A stretch of 64,000 nt of DNA from Paenibacillus sp. FSL K6-1096 (GTDB lineage Bacteria > Bacillota > Bacilli > Paenibacillales > Paenibacillaceae), in contig NZ_CP150274.1 in the NCBI RefSeq assembly GCF_037977055.1, positions 2,666,001-2,730,000 of the forward strand, written 5' to 3'. The notes below the pieces were generated by a model that ran no database searches, was not told the DNA's origin, and was given only the letters and a program-made list of their open reading frames with translations. How positions within the stretch are numbered: position 1 is the first letter of the stretch; each line of letters begins with the position of its first letter. This document shows, piece by piece, positions 26,104 to 34,940 of the stretch. Made by a program: the position numbers and the translations under genes.

Positions 26104-27237
26104 ATGAAGATTACCTTTATCGAACCGACCCCCAGTCCAAATACAATGAAGCTTCATTTAGATGAGAGCTTAGCCCCCGGCATCCGCCGGACCTATACAC
26201 CGGAGACCCGGCGCTCCGCCCCGGCCTGGGCGCAGGAGATGCTGGACATTCCCGGCGTGACAAGCATCTACCATGCCGCTGACTTCGCCGCGCTGGAGCG
26301 CAAGGGCAGCGCTGACTGGGCCGCGATTCTCCGCGAGGTCCAGAGCCGCTTCGGGGCTGAGGGCCTCGGCGAGGCCTACACCCCGGGCGACGAGGAGGAT
26401 GGCGCGCACTTCGGCGAATCCCAGGTATTCGTGCAGATGTTCCGCGGCATCCCGATCCAGATCCGCGTCAAGACGGGCGCGAAGGAGGAGCGCATCGCCC
26501 TGTCGAGCCGCTTCACCCAGGCGGTGACCGATGTGGCCAGCGCGGTGCTGATCAAGGAGCGCAAGCTGACCGATTACGGCGTGCGCTACGGCGAGCCGCC
26601 GGAGATTGCCCGCGAGGTCGAGCAGGAGCTGGAGGCGGCGTATCCGCAGGAACGCCTCGACTCCCTCGTGCAGCAGGCGATCGCGCACGGGGCGGCCGGC
26701 GAGTTCGTCGAGCAGCGGCACAAGAAGGAGCAGGCCGAGCTGCTGCAAGACCTGCGCTCGGGCGACTGGCGCGTGCGCTATGCCGCGCTGGAGGACTTGG
26801 CGCCAAGCGAGCAGCTCCTGCCGGAGCTGCGGGCGGCGCTGCACGACCCCAAGCTGCAGATTCGCAGATTGGCGGTCGTGTACTTAGGCGACATCCGCAC
26901 CCCTGGTGCGATGGAGCTGCTCTATGAGGCGATGGAGGACAGCGCCCCGGCGGTGCGGCGCACGGCCGGGGACACGCTCTCCGACATCGGCGATCCTGCG
27001 GCGACGCCGGTGATGACGGCGGCGCTGACGGACAAGAGCAAGCTGGTCCGCTGGCGGGCAGCGCGCTTCCTGTACGAGGTCGGGACTGCCGAAGCCCGCG
27101 AAGCGCTGAGCATTGCGGCGGAAGACCCCGAATTCGAGGTAGGGCTGCAGGCCAGAATGGCGCTGGAGCGGATTCTGTCCGGCGAGGAGGCGGCGGGCAC
27201 GGTCTGGCAGCAGATGTCCGAGCGCCGCCGGAGCTGA
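26104..27237 (+). CDS. CvfC-like protein: NifU/Nfu N-domain plus HEAT repeats
   Basis: This 377-residue protein begins with an Nfu/NifU N-terminal-like domain (MKITFIEPTPSPNTMKLHLD), passes through a middle region with IQIRVKTGAKEERIALS, and ends with HEAT repeats (about 220-365), for example YAALEDLAPSEQLLPELRAAL and RRTAGDTLSDIGDPAATPV. The layout fits the conserved virulence factor C family of Firmicutes, whose biochemistry is not settled. AGAGGAG precedes the ATG. The coding sequence is clearly more GC-rich than its neighbours and uses GCG/CGC codons heavily. Confidence 0.8.
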   Translation: MKITFIEPTPSPNTMKLHLDESLAPGIRRTYTPETRRSAPAWAQEMLDIPGVTSIYHAADFAALERKGSADWAAILREVQSRFGAEGLGEAYTPGDEEDGAHFGESQVFVQMFRGIPIQIRVKTGAKEERIALSSRFTQAVTDVASAVLIKERKLTDYGVRYGEPPEIAREVEQELEAAYPQERLDSLVQQAIAHGAAGEFVEQRHKKEQAELLQDLRSGDWRVRYAALEDLAPSEQLLPELRAALHDPKLQIRRLAVVYLGDIRTPGAMELLYEAMEDSAPAVRRTAGDTLSDIGDPAATPVMTAALTDKSKLVRWRAARFLYEVGTAEAREALSIAAEDPEFEVGLQARMALERILSGEEAAGTVWQQMSERRRS

Positions 27238-27316
27238 ACACCGGACTTGCCGCATTTTGTCATTGCCTGGAAAGCCGGTTTGCATTATACTGTTTCCTGT
27301 TGTTCATATCGTTCAA

Positions 27317-27552
27317 AGATAGCCTCATCATACCTAGGATGAGGTAGAGGTCGCGGACAGGAAGAGTAAGCGCGTGGAGATGCCTAAGAGCCATCGGGGA
27401 GACGCGCCCAAAGGACTGTCCGCCGAAATCGTCACTGCTGCTCTTAGATTGCAGGGACGATTGGGGCCGTTAGCCGAAAGGCGCGGAACTGTCACTGTGC
27501 TTCAGGACGTCCAGGAGACTGGCCTGCTGAGTGCATAGTGTTGCGCTATCTT
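27317..27552 (+). promoter_or_regulatory. lysine riboswitch (L-box)
   Basis: The leader of the amino-acid permease carries L-box hallmarks: GAGGTAGAGGTCGCG and AGAGTAAGCGCG near the start, GGACTGTCCGCCGAAA in the core, GCCGTTAGCCGAAAGGC and a closing P1 in which AAGATAGC (27317-27324) pairs with GCTATCTT (27545-27552). The aptamer normally senses lysine and turns the gene off by terminator formation; the permease downstream fits. Confidence 0.82.
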
Positions 27553-27589
27553 AACAGGGAGTATGATGCGGAGCCTATAAATCAGGAAG

Positions 27590-27615
27590 CCGCAGCGTCC
27601 GTCTGCGGTTTTTTT
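27590..27615 (+). terminator. riboswitch-controlled terminator
   Basis: CCGCAG, a 7-base loop, CTGCGG and seven T follow the L-box and precede the permease gene by about 100 bp. This is the expected expression platform. Confidence 0.8.
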
Positions 27616-27716
27616 GTCATTGTATCCTGCCCGGCAGAAGATCCCGGCCGGTGCAGGGCAAACGGCACTCCCCGCTGTGAACAGAAACATTATAACTCTA
27701 AGGGAGTGTCTTATTC

Positions 27717-29213
27717 ATGCAAGCCAAGCAACCTAAGCAATCCAAGCAGCCGGTGACACAGGCAGGCCGTGGCGCGGCACCGGGACTGCGCAAATCCTTC
27801 AAAGCAAGGCATCTGACCATGATCGCCCTCGGCGGCTCAATCGGAACCGGACTGTTCCTGGCCAGCGGCGGGGCGATCGCCTCCTCCGGTCCGGGCGGCG
27901 CCCTGCTCGCCTACACGGCGGTCGGAATCATGGTCTATTTCCTGATGACCAGCCTCGGCGAGCTGGCGACATATCTGCCGGATTCCGGCTCGTTCAGCAC
28001 CTATGGAACCCGGTTCGTCAGCCCTGCCTTCGGCTTCGCCATCGGCTGGAACTTCTGGTACAACTGGGCCGTGACGATTGCCGCCGAGCTGTCGGCCGCT
28101 ACGGTCATCATCAAGTACTGGTTCCCGGACAGCCCCTCGTTCCTGTGGAGCCTGCTCTTCCTGGCGCTCATGTTCGGCCTGAACTTCCTGTCCGCGCGGG
28201 GCTACGGCGAGTCGGAATACTGGTTCGCCATCATTAAGATCATTACCGTGATCGTCTTCCTGACCGTCGGCGTGCTGATGATCTTCGGGATTCTGGGCGG
28301 CTCTGCGGTAGGCTTCAGCAACTTCCAGCTTGGCGGCAGCTCCTTCCACGGCGGCTTCTTCGCCTTCGTCGGCGTATTCATGGCGGCAGGCTTCTCCTTC
28401 CAGGGCACCGAGCTGGTGGGTGTCGCCGCCGGCGAGAGCGAGAATCCGCGCAAGAATGTACCGGTAGCGATCCGCCAGGTATTCTGGCGCATCCTGATCT
28501 TCTATATCTTCGCCATTCTCGTTATCGGAATGCTGATTCCGTACACGAATCCCGACCTGCTCCGCGGCGGAATTGACGATATCGGCGTCAGCCCGTTCAC
28601 CATCGTCTTCAACAAGGCCGGACTTGCCATTGCCGCTTCTGTAATGAACGCGGTCATTCTCAGCTCGGTGCTGTCTGCGGGCAACTCCGGGATGTACGCC
28701 TCCACCCGCGTCCTATATGCCATGGCCAAGGATGGCATGGCCCCGCGCGTTCTCGGCAAGCTGAATCGCAGAGGAGTGCCGGTCGGCGCACTGCTCGTCA
28801 CGACAGCGGTCGGAATGCTGGCCTTCCTGGCCTCCTTCTTCGGAGACGGCGCGGTGTACAACTGGCTGCTGAATGCCTCCGGGATGTGCGGCTTCATCAA
28901 CTGGCTCGGGATTGCCATCTGTCATTACCGCTTCCGCCGCGCCTTCGTGAAGCAAGGGCATTCGCTTGATGAGCTGCCCTACCGGGCAAGATGGTTCCCG
29001 TTCGGCCCGTTGTTTGCCTTCGCCCTGTGCCTCGTAGCCATTCTCGGCCAGAACACGGGTGCCTTCACCGGCGGGCGCATTGACTGGTACGGCATCCTGG
29101 TTTCCTATGTCAGCGTGCCTCTGTTCCTGCTCGTCTGGCTCGGCTACGGCTGGTTCCGCAAGAGCAGTATTATCCCGCTTAACAAGTGTGACCTGAGCGC
29201 CCACACAGACTGA
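27717..29213 (+). CDS. lysP: lysine permease (LysP-like APC amino-acid permease)
   Basis: This 498-residue protein has twelve predicted membrane helices and the APC-family amino-acid permease signature: KARHLTMIALGGSIGTGLF near residue 30, then GELATYLPDSGSF, FQGTELVGVAAGESENP near 230 and SSVLSAGNSGMYASTR near 320. These are close to LysP of other bacteria. The upstream lysine riboswitch supports lysine as substrate. AAGGGAG precedes the start. Monocistronic, ending at the hairpin at 29233. Confidence 0.87.
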   Translation: MQAKQPKQSKQPVTQAGRGAAPGLRKSFKARHLTMIALGGSIGTGLFLASGGAIASSGPGGALLAYTAVGIMVYFLMTSLGELATYLPDSGSFSTYGTRFVSPAFGFAIGWNFWYNWAVTIAAELSAATVIIKYWFPDSPSFLWSLLFLALMFGLNFLSARGYGESEYWFAIIKIITVIVFLTVGVLMIFGILGGSAVGFSNFQLGGSSFHGGFFAFVGVFMAAGFSFQGTELVGVAAGESENPRKNVPVAIRQVFWRILIFYIFAILVIGMLIPYTNPDLLRGGIDDIGVSPFTIVFNKAGLAIAASVMNAVILSSVLSAGNSGMYASTRVLYAMAKDGMAPRVLGKLNRRGVPVGALLVTTAVGMLAFLASFFGDGAVYNWLLNASGMCGFINWLGIAICHYRFRRAFVKQGHSLDELPYRARWFPFGPLFAFALCLVAILGQNTGAFTGGRIDWYGILVSYVSVPLFLLVWLGYGWFRKSSIIPLNKCDLSAHTD

Positions 29214-29232
29214 TTCATTGCAGCAGCATAGG

Positions 29233-29280
29233 AAAAGACCGGTTTTGATTCCGCAGCAGCGGGCCAAAACCGGTCTTTTA
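29233..29280. terminator. terminator of the permease gene
   Basis: AAAAGACCGGTTTT (29233-29246) pairs with AAAACCGGTCTTTT (29266-29279), probably working for both convergent genes. Confidence 0.8.
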
Positions 29281-29330
29281 AATATCGGTAGCTTAAGTCT
29301 ATTTGCGGGAATCCCAGCAGCAGCTGTTGA

Positions 29331-29981
29331 TTATGCCCAGGTGGTGATCGTTTCGACCGGCAGACGGTAGGAAGGGTATCCCTCTTTGGCGGCTTTGCCT
29401 ATCGAGATCAGCATGACCGGCTGGAAACGTTCTTTGTCCAGGCCAAAAATCTCTGCAATATGCTCCTTGTCATACCCGGCCATCGCGTTGGTATCATATC
29501 CGTGGGCACGGGCTACCAGCATCAGCTGCATCGAAATCAGGCCCGAGTCAATCAGATTCACATCACGCATTTCGGCTGCGGTTATTTTCTCATAATAGGG
29601 CTTGACCTGCTGCATCTGCATGTCCCTAACATCGCTCGGCATGTATCCAAGCTCCACGGCTTTGCCGAAAATTTCGTCCATATATTCAATGTTATTCGCA
29701 TCATAGAATACCGCAATTGCAGCAGACGATGTGAGCACCTGGGTCTGATTGAAGGAGGCCAGCGGTGCAAGCTTCGCTTTGCCTTCAGCGCTGTCGATGA
29801 CGAGGAAACGCCATGGCTGCATGTTAACGGAGGATGGGGCACGGGTGGCTTCCGCCAGAATCTCGGTCATTTCCTCTCTGCTGATTTTCACTTCAGGATC
29901 ATATACCTTCACGGAACGGCGCTCCAGGACGATTGCATTGAAATCATTGGTTGTGTGGAATTTACCTGTCGATGTGCTCAT
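29331..29981 (-). CDS. nitroreductase family flavoenzyme
   Basis: The 216-residue protein has the nitroreductase fold markers: ERRSVKVYDPEVKIS near residue 20 (FMN-phosphate contact), APSSVNMQPWRFLVID near 50 and GYDTNAMAGYDKEHIAEIFG near 165. Such enzymes reduce nitro compounds, quinones or flavins with NAD(P)H and FMN. It is divergently transcribed from a MerR-type regulator, and a MerR-type promoter lies between them, so induction by a toxic electrophile or oxidant is likely. AAAGGAGAG precedes the start. Confidence 0.85.
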   Translation of the reverse strand: MSTSTGKFHTTNDFNAIVLERRSVKVYDPEVKISREEMTEILAEATRAPSSVNMQPWRFLVIDSAEGKAKLAPLASFNQTQVLTSSAAIAVFYDANNIEYMDEIFGKAVELGYMPSDVRDMQMQQVKPYYEKITAAEMRDVNLIDSGLISMQLMLVARAHGYDTNAMAGYDKEHIAEIFGLDKERFQPVMLISIGKAAKEGYPSYRLPVETITTWA

Positions 29982-30035
29982 GGTTACTTCTCTCCTTTGT
30001 ATATAATGTGCTGATGTTGAATCATCACTAGGAGA

Positions 30036-30066
30036 ATTGTAAACTATAAACCATAGTTCATAGCAA
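30036..30066 (-). promoter_or_regulatory. MerR-type promoter and operator of the nitroreductase
   Basis: On the minus strand TTGCTA (30066-30061) and TACAAT (30041-30036) are separated by 19 bp, the elongated spacing of MerR-activated promoters. The spacer holds the dyad AACTATGGTTTATAGTT (30042-30058), centred within it. Confidence 0.65.
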
Positions 30067-30088
30067 GAACAAACCGTGAGGTGATGGC

Positions 30089-30454
30089 ATGAAGATCAGT
30101 GAAGTGGCAACAAAGGTGGGCCTTCCTATTTCAACCCTGCGTTATTATGAGAAAATGGGCATCATTACGGAGGAGTATATCCTCAGAGAAGAGAATAATT
30201 ACCGGAATTATGTCCCGGAAATCATTCAATATATCGAAGTGGTCAAGAATTGTCTAGCGGTTGGATTCTCAATTCAGGATATTAAAGACATGATTGCCAA
30301 GCATGGAATGTCCAGGGATGAGCAAGCACGCATTATACATCACAAAATCGCAGAGATTGAAGACGCGCAGAAAAAAATGGAGGCTTCCAAGCAATCTCTG
30401 TACGAGATTCTGGACATGAACATCACGTGTGAGGACGGGTTCGGCAAAACCTGA
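30089..30454 (+). CDS. MerR family transcriptional regulator
   Basis: The 121-residue protein has the MerR DNA-binding domain from residue 1 (MKISEVATKVGLPISTLRYYEKMGI) with the two wings and recognition helix, and a coiled-coil dimer helix from about 85. The short C-terminal tail has a single cysteine in DMNITCEDG, so a thiol or electrophile sensor is possible, but no metal-binding Cys pair is present. GAGGTGATGG precedes the start. It probably binds the dyad in the divergent promoter of the nitroreductase. Confidence 0.87.
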   Translation: MKISEVATKVGLPISTLRYYEKMGIITEEYILREENNYRNYVPEIIQYIEVVKNCLAVGFSIQDIKDMIAKHGMSRDEQARIIHHKIAEIEDAQKKMEASKQSLYEILDMNITCEDGFGKT

Positions 30455-30533
30455 ATCCTAGAGGCAGCAATTCAGGCATAGAAGCACCTTCGAAGGGACA
30501 CGCTACCCGTATTCACAACCCAAGGAGGCCGCT

Positions 30534-30851
30534 ATGAGAAAAAGTGGGATGATCGCCCTGCTGCTGCTCTTCCTGTTCACCGCTGTTCCGGTCAGCGCAA
30601 GCTCCGCCGCTCCTGACTATGCCCGGTGGGGCAAGATCGCCGTGAAGGAAGCGCAGCAGAGATACAATGCCGACATTGTTGATTACAAGCACATCGGCCG
30701 TATCCAGCTTAAGCCGAATCTGGCGGAAGAGAAATTCAAGCTCCAGGTCCGGCGCAAGGACGGCCGGGAATTCGGCGTCCTGGTTAAGGTCCGCTTCAAC
30801 CCGTCCAATAACAGGCTGCAAGCCGTGCAATTCCTGGAGCAAAGAGGCTGA
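30534..30851 (+). CDS. DUF3889 secreted protein
   Basis: The 105-residue protein has a signal peptide (GMIALLLLFLFTAVPVSASS) and a mature domain with YARWGKIAVKEAQQRYNADI, KLQVRRKDGREFGVLVKVRF, matching the DUF3889 family of Bacilli, of unknown function. CAAGGAGG precedes the start. It is convergent with the transglutaminase gene with only seven bases between the stops, and no terminator is visible there, so antisense overlap of transcripts is likely. Confidence 0.75.
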   Translation: MRKSGMIALLLLFLFTAVPVSASSAAPDYARWGKIAVKEAQQRYNADIVDYKHIGRIQLKPNLAEEKFKLQVRRKDGREFGVLVKVRFNPSNNRLQAVQFLEQRG

Positions 30852-30858
30852 CGCCGCT

Positions 30859-32004
30859 TCATTTCCAGGTGACATATACCTTAAGATCCCCGGTATCCTC
30901 AAACGGCGAGCTGTTGAAGGCCAGGTTGTTCAGTCCCAGCTCGTAGAGCACCTGAAGGTCCTGCCTCAGCAGTTTGTCGCTTCCCCGGTAACGGAACAGA
31001 AGCGATTGCCCGCCTGCATCTGCCGCTACTCCAGCCAGCTCCTTCAATTGTGCCGCCGAGGAGACCACCTGATCCTCCTCATAGAGCCCGTAATTCAGCT
31101 CCTCCTGCAGCCTTTTGTAGAAATCCGCCCCCTGGCCCCCTTGATTGACCAGCTTAGACAGCGTATCCGCGTAGCGGATGGACGCAGCCGGATAGGACTT
31201 GGTCCAGCTATGGTCTGCACGCATCTGCTTATCGGTCCGCATGTAATATACGTTACTGATTCCATTCTCCGGGCTCGGGTCCGGGTCATCCCAGGTCGTA
31301 TCCAGGTGGTACCAGGTTCCGTTCAGCTTTACAAGATTCCAGGCATGGGACTGGGTCACGCCGTCTCCTGATCTGGCCGTCCCCTCCACAATCCGGTTCG
31401 GAATCCCTGCTCCCCACAGCAGCTTATAGGTTAGCAGCGTGTAGCCCTGGCAGACCGCACTCCCGGTCTGAAGCGCCTCATACGCGGTATATTTGCGGTG
31501 CGAGTGATCGTATTGCAGGTTCAGCACCACCCAGTCGTGGATCGCTTTGACCTTCTGGTGATTGTTCATTCCCGGAGTAATGATCTGCTGCAGAATCGCC
31601 TTCACCTGCTTATTCACGTAAGCGGTCTGCTGCAGCGTCTCCCGGTACGCCATCTGAACCGTCACCTGGACCGAGCGCGCACTCCCCCGGTAAGAGAAGG
31701 CATAGCTGTCTATAATGTAATAAAGATACGGATCGCTCGCCATCGCCTGGTTGATAGCCGTCTGCACATCGCTTTTCAGCTTCGAGGTCTTGCCTTGATA
31801 GGTAAATGTAATTGTCTCTCTGCGGTTGCTCATCGCTCCGGCCAGCCGCTGCGTCATGTCACTGGTGGAATGCAGCACGGCAGCACTGCCTGCGGCAGAA
31901 GCCACCTCGTATCCCCAGTACGTTACAGGCGGTATCGCAGCACATACCACCATGATTCCAAGCACACTCTTGATCAGTGACAGATGTCTCTTCCTCTTCG
32001 CCAT
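30859..32004 (-). CDS. membrane-anchored transglutaminase-like protein
   Basis: The 381-residue protein has an N-terminal membrane anchor (LIKSVLGIMVVCAAIPPVTY) and an extracytoplasmic transglutaminase-like core with catalytic cysteine in AVCQGYTLL, histidine in SHAWNLVKL and aspartate in HLDTTWDDPDP, all intact. Bacterial homologues are often proteases or peptide-processing enzymes. The ATG at 32004 is preferred, with AGGAGG about twelve bases upstream. Substrate unknown. Confidence 0.82.
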   Translation of the reverse strand: MAKRKRHLSLIKSVLGIMVVCAAIPPVTYWGYEVASAAGSAAVLHSTSDMTQRLAGAMSNRRETITFTYQGKTSKLKSDVQTAINQAMASDPYLYYIIDSYAFSYRGSARSVQVTVQMAYRETLQQTAYVNKQVKAILQQIITPGMNNHQKVKAIHDWVVLNLQYDHSHRKYTAYEALQTGSAVCQGYTLLTYKLLWGAGIPNRIVEGTARSGDGVTQSHAWNLVKLNGTWYHLDTTWDDPDPSPENGISNVYYMRTDKQMRADHSWTKSYPAASIRYADTLSKLVNQGGQGADFYKRLQEELNYGLYEEDQVVSSAAQLKELAGVAADAGGQSLLFRYRGSDKLLRQDLQVLYELGLNNLAFNSSPFEDTGDLKVYVTWK

Positions 32005-32124
32005 ATCCTTCGCGCGCCTCCTGCAATCTATATGATGGATCAAGGCACCCTGCTCCTACTCTATAGTAGATGCCGGTGATCCTGCGTTTACAACTTTAAT
32101 CATCCTCCCTATCATAGCAAACAA

Positions 32125-32155
32125 GCCGCCCCCCGGTAAATCTCCGGGAGGCGGC
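32125..32155 (-). terminator. terminator of the carbohydrate ABC operon
   Basis: GCCGCC-type 12-bp arms (32125-32136 and 32144-32155) lie just after the binding-protein gene; on the minus strand TTGTTTGC follows. Confidence 0.65.
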
Positions 32156-32211
32156 AGGCTTCATAACAGGTGCATCTTACCCATATCCAAATATTCTTTT
32201 GACGGATTGGC

Positions 32212-33954
32212 TTAGAAGTTCTTACCGGTCCACAGGGACACTCTCTTCTTCACCAGCTCGGTGAATTCCTTCTCCATGTCCTGGGCTCCGGCTTTGTCCA
32301 GCTCAGCCAGGAAGCTGTCATAGACTTTATCGAAGTCGCCCGGCTTGGACAGAATCGCTTCCGGGATACGCTTGCGAACGATGTCCTGCGTCTTCTTGTA
32401 GATGACCTGGTACTGGCCGTCTGTCGGAACCGGCAGGTTATACAGAGCACCTGTCTCCTTGACCGGGAATTCATCCTCCTTCGGGAACAGATCCTTCCAG
32501 GTGGTCGCATTGTATCCGGCGAGGGATTCCTTCTCGGCTTCAGAGTAGGAAGCTACGATTTGTTCCGGAAAGCTTGTCGTGTAGTAGTTATCGGTAGGGT
32601 CCTTAACCCCGTCGCCATAGCGTGCACCAAAGATCAGATATTGGCCAATCCCGGTATTTTTCTGGTAATTCGCAGTATCGTTAGCCAGGCCGTCGCGGAC
32701 CTCCGGCAGCATCTCGCGTTTGCCGTCAGCGCTTACAGTATAGTGCTTGCCTTCAACTCCCCAGTTTCTCAGCACCTGGCCTTCATCAGAGGACATCCAG
32801 TCGAGCCATTTGATGATCCGCTCCGGATCTTTGGCTGCTGTTGTAATCGCAATACCGTAGCCGTCAATCCCTGTCCGCATGAAGGAATGATCCTTATATT
32901 CCTCGCTCATGGTGACCGGGAAGTGTCCGTAGGTGTACTCATCCTTGCCGGCCGCCTTCAGTGCATTCTCGCCATCCTGGTACTCCCACTCCTGGGAGAT
33001 CAGGCCGAGTACGCGGCCGCTGGCCACCTTCGCCTTGTATTGGTCATCTTTTTGCACAAAGGTGTCTTTATCCAGCAGTCCCTGGTTATACATGCCGTTC
33101 AGCCAGCGGAAATACTCCTTCTCTTCCGGGCGTTTGTAGTGCAGCTTGGCTTCATACGTCTCAGGGTCCACATAGTACTCGCCGTCATCCGGTGCCCCCG
33201 TGGAAATGAAGGCCGGGTTCGTTACGGTGATCATGATCTTCCAGTCATCGGCGTTCAGCGTCAGCGGAATGGTTGGCTGCCCGTCGGTTTCAGGATGCTT
33301 GGCGACATATTCCTTCAGCACCTTCTCGAAATCGGCTACTGTACGGATTTTCGGATAACCCAGCTCTTTGAGTACACGGTGTTGTATCTCGAATCCGCCG
33401 GTGGCGTCGAAGGACTGCTGATCCACCCCTACATTCGTAGGAATCTGGTAGATGCTCTGGTCATCCAGGCTGTACTTCAGCCGGTTCATGTTCTCGCCGT
33501 ACACCTTCTTCAGGTTCGGGGCATATTTATCAATCAGATCAGTCATATCAATAATCAGGCCGGCATCCACCAGAGTGCTCAGACTTCCTTTGGCAAAAAT
33601 CAGATCAGGCACGTCCCCGCTCGCCGCCATCATCGCAATCTTCTGGTCCCCGCCGCCGCTGCCTACATCGAATTCCGCTTCCAGGGTCACCCCTGTCTTC
33701 TCCGTAATCGCTTTGCCGACATCATCCTGCATCTTGTTCCAGTTCGGGCTGGCATCCGCACCGAAGAAGGTGAACGTAACCGGAGAGGTATCTAGCGCGG
33801 TATCATCCCCTGCATTTGTCGCTGAAGGTGTATTATCTGCGTTGTTAGGAGTCGTTTTGTTGGCAGCATTATTGGCATCTCCCCCACAACCGGATATCAG
33901 CATCGCGCTCAGTAGCATGAGGGTGAAGACCGTTTTGGTGCTCTTGCGGTTCAT
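32212..33954 (-). CDS. extracellular sugar-binding lipoprotein (LplA-like)
   Basis: The 580-residue lipoprotein has a lipobox (SAMLISGCGG, Cys near residue 23), a low-complexity N/T linker and a solute-binding fold with FGADASPNWNKMQDDVGKAI and the long insertion typical of LplA/YtcQ-like proteins, larger than simple maltose-binding types. It delivers an oligosaccharide to the two permeases encoded just upstream. No ATPase gene is in the operon, so a shared MsmX-type ATPase is likely. Regulated by the YesM/YesN-like pair at the head of the same run of genes. Substrate not readable. Confidence 0.87.
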   Translation of the reverse strand: MNRKSTKTVFTLMLLSAMLISGCGGDANNAANKTTPNNADNTPSATNAGDDTALDTSPVTFTFFGADASPNWNKMQDDVGKAITEKTGVTLEAEFDVGSGGGDQKIAMMAASGDVPDLIFAKGSLSTLVDAGLIIDMTDLIDKYAPNLKKVYGENMNRLKYSLDDQSIYQIPTNVGVDQQSFDATGGFEIQHRVLKELGYPKIRTVADFEKVLKEYVAKHPETDGQPTIPLTLNADDWKIMITVTNPAFISTGAPDDGEYYVDPETYEAKLHYKRPEEKEYFRWLNGMYNQGLLDKDTFVQKDDQYKAKVASGRVLGLISQEWEYQDGENALKAAGKDEYTYGHFPVTMSEEYKDHSFMRTGIDGYGIAITTAAKDPERIIKWLDWMSSDEGQVLRNWGVEGKHYTVSADGKREMLPEVRDGLANDTANYQKNTGIGQYLIFGARYGDGVKDPTDNYYTTSFPEQIVASYSEAEKESLAGYNATTWKDLFPKEDEFPVKETGALYNLPVPTDGQYQVIYKKTQDIVRKRIPEAILSKPGDFDKVYDSFLAELDKAGAQDMEKEFTELVKKRVSLWTGKNF

Positions 33955-34026
33955 TGTATTGCCCCCTTATCTCATCATATTTAAGTTCTATGCATATCAG
34001 GCTAAGCCTGAATATACCGTGGTTCC

Positions 34027-34926
34027 CTAAGCCTTAACGGCCCCAAGCGTCATTCCGCTGACAAAATATTTCTGCAAAAACGGATAAACAACGAGGATCG
34101 GTACCGTAACAACGATGGTAATTGCCATCTTGATCGACTCCGGCGAAATCTGGGCCATCTGCTGGGCCATATCATTCGCGTTCACCATGCCGCTGCCCTG
34201 GTTGGTGCTGGCTAAGACCTTCATCAGCTCATATTGCAGCGTGGTCAAATGCGGCTTGTTGCCGTTGTACAGATAGGTGGTGAACCATTCATTCCATTGC
34301 CCTACGGAGAGGAACAGTGCAATCGTAGCCAGTACAGGCTTGCAGAGCGGAATGATGATTCTGTAAAAGATCATGAAATCGTTGGCTCCATCCAGCTTGG
34401 CGGATTCCTGCAGCGCGAACGGCAGCCCATCCATGAAGGAACGGATGACGAACACGTTGAATGCTGAAATCGCACCCGGCAGAATGTAAATCCAGAACGT
34501 CCCGATCAGATTCAGGTCTCTCATCAGAATGTACATCGGCACCATACCGCCGGAGAAGTACATGGTCAGCGCCAGGAAATAAGAGACGAACTTCCGGGCT
34601 CTGAATTCCGGACGGCTCAGGGTAAACGCCAGCATCGAGGCGCTGATCAGACCGAGAATGCTCCCGGACACCGTGCGCAGAACCGAAATTTTGAAGCCTT
34701 GAATCAGGCCGGTATAGCTGAAGATCCGCTGATAGTTCTCCAGGGTCCATACCCTCGGGAAAATATAGATGCCGCCCCGGACGGTGTCTGTGGATTCATT
34801 GAATGAGATCGCCAGCACGTTCAGGAAGGGATACAGTGTCACTATCATGATCAGTCCCATTATGATGTACAGGAAGATATCGAACGCTTTTTCACCTTTT
34901 GTCATTTGAAATGCCTTGCTGTTCAT
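34027..34926 (-). CDS. carbohydrate ABC transporter permease (LplC-like)
   Basis: This 299-residue inner-membrane protein has six predicted helices and the EAA-type cytoplasmic loop ESAKLDGANDFMIFYRIIIPLCKPVLAT near residue 180, the ATPase contact site. It pairs with the LplB-like permease, whose gene ends 14 bp upstream, to form the channel. Length and C-terminus GMTLGAVKA are typical of LplC/YtcP proteins. Same operon as the binding protein. Confidence 0.88.
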   Translation of the reverse strand: MNSKAFQMTKGEKAFDIFLYIIMGLIMIVTLYPFLNVLAISFNESTDTVRGGIYIFPRVWTLENYQRIFSYTGLIQGFKISVLRTVSGSILGLISASMLAFTLSRPEFRARKFVSYFLALTMYFSGGMVPMYILMRDLNLIGTFWIYILPGAISAFNVFVIRSFMDGLPFALQESAKLDGANDFMIFYRIIIPLCKPVLATIALFLSVGQWNEWFTTYLYNGNKPHLTTLQYELMKVLASTNQGSGMVNANDMAQQMAQISPESIKMAITIVVTVPILVVYPFLQKYFVSGMTLGAVKA

Positions 34927-34940
34927 CTGTGATCCCCTCC

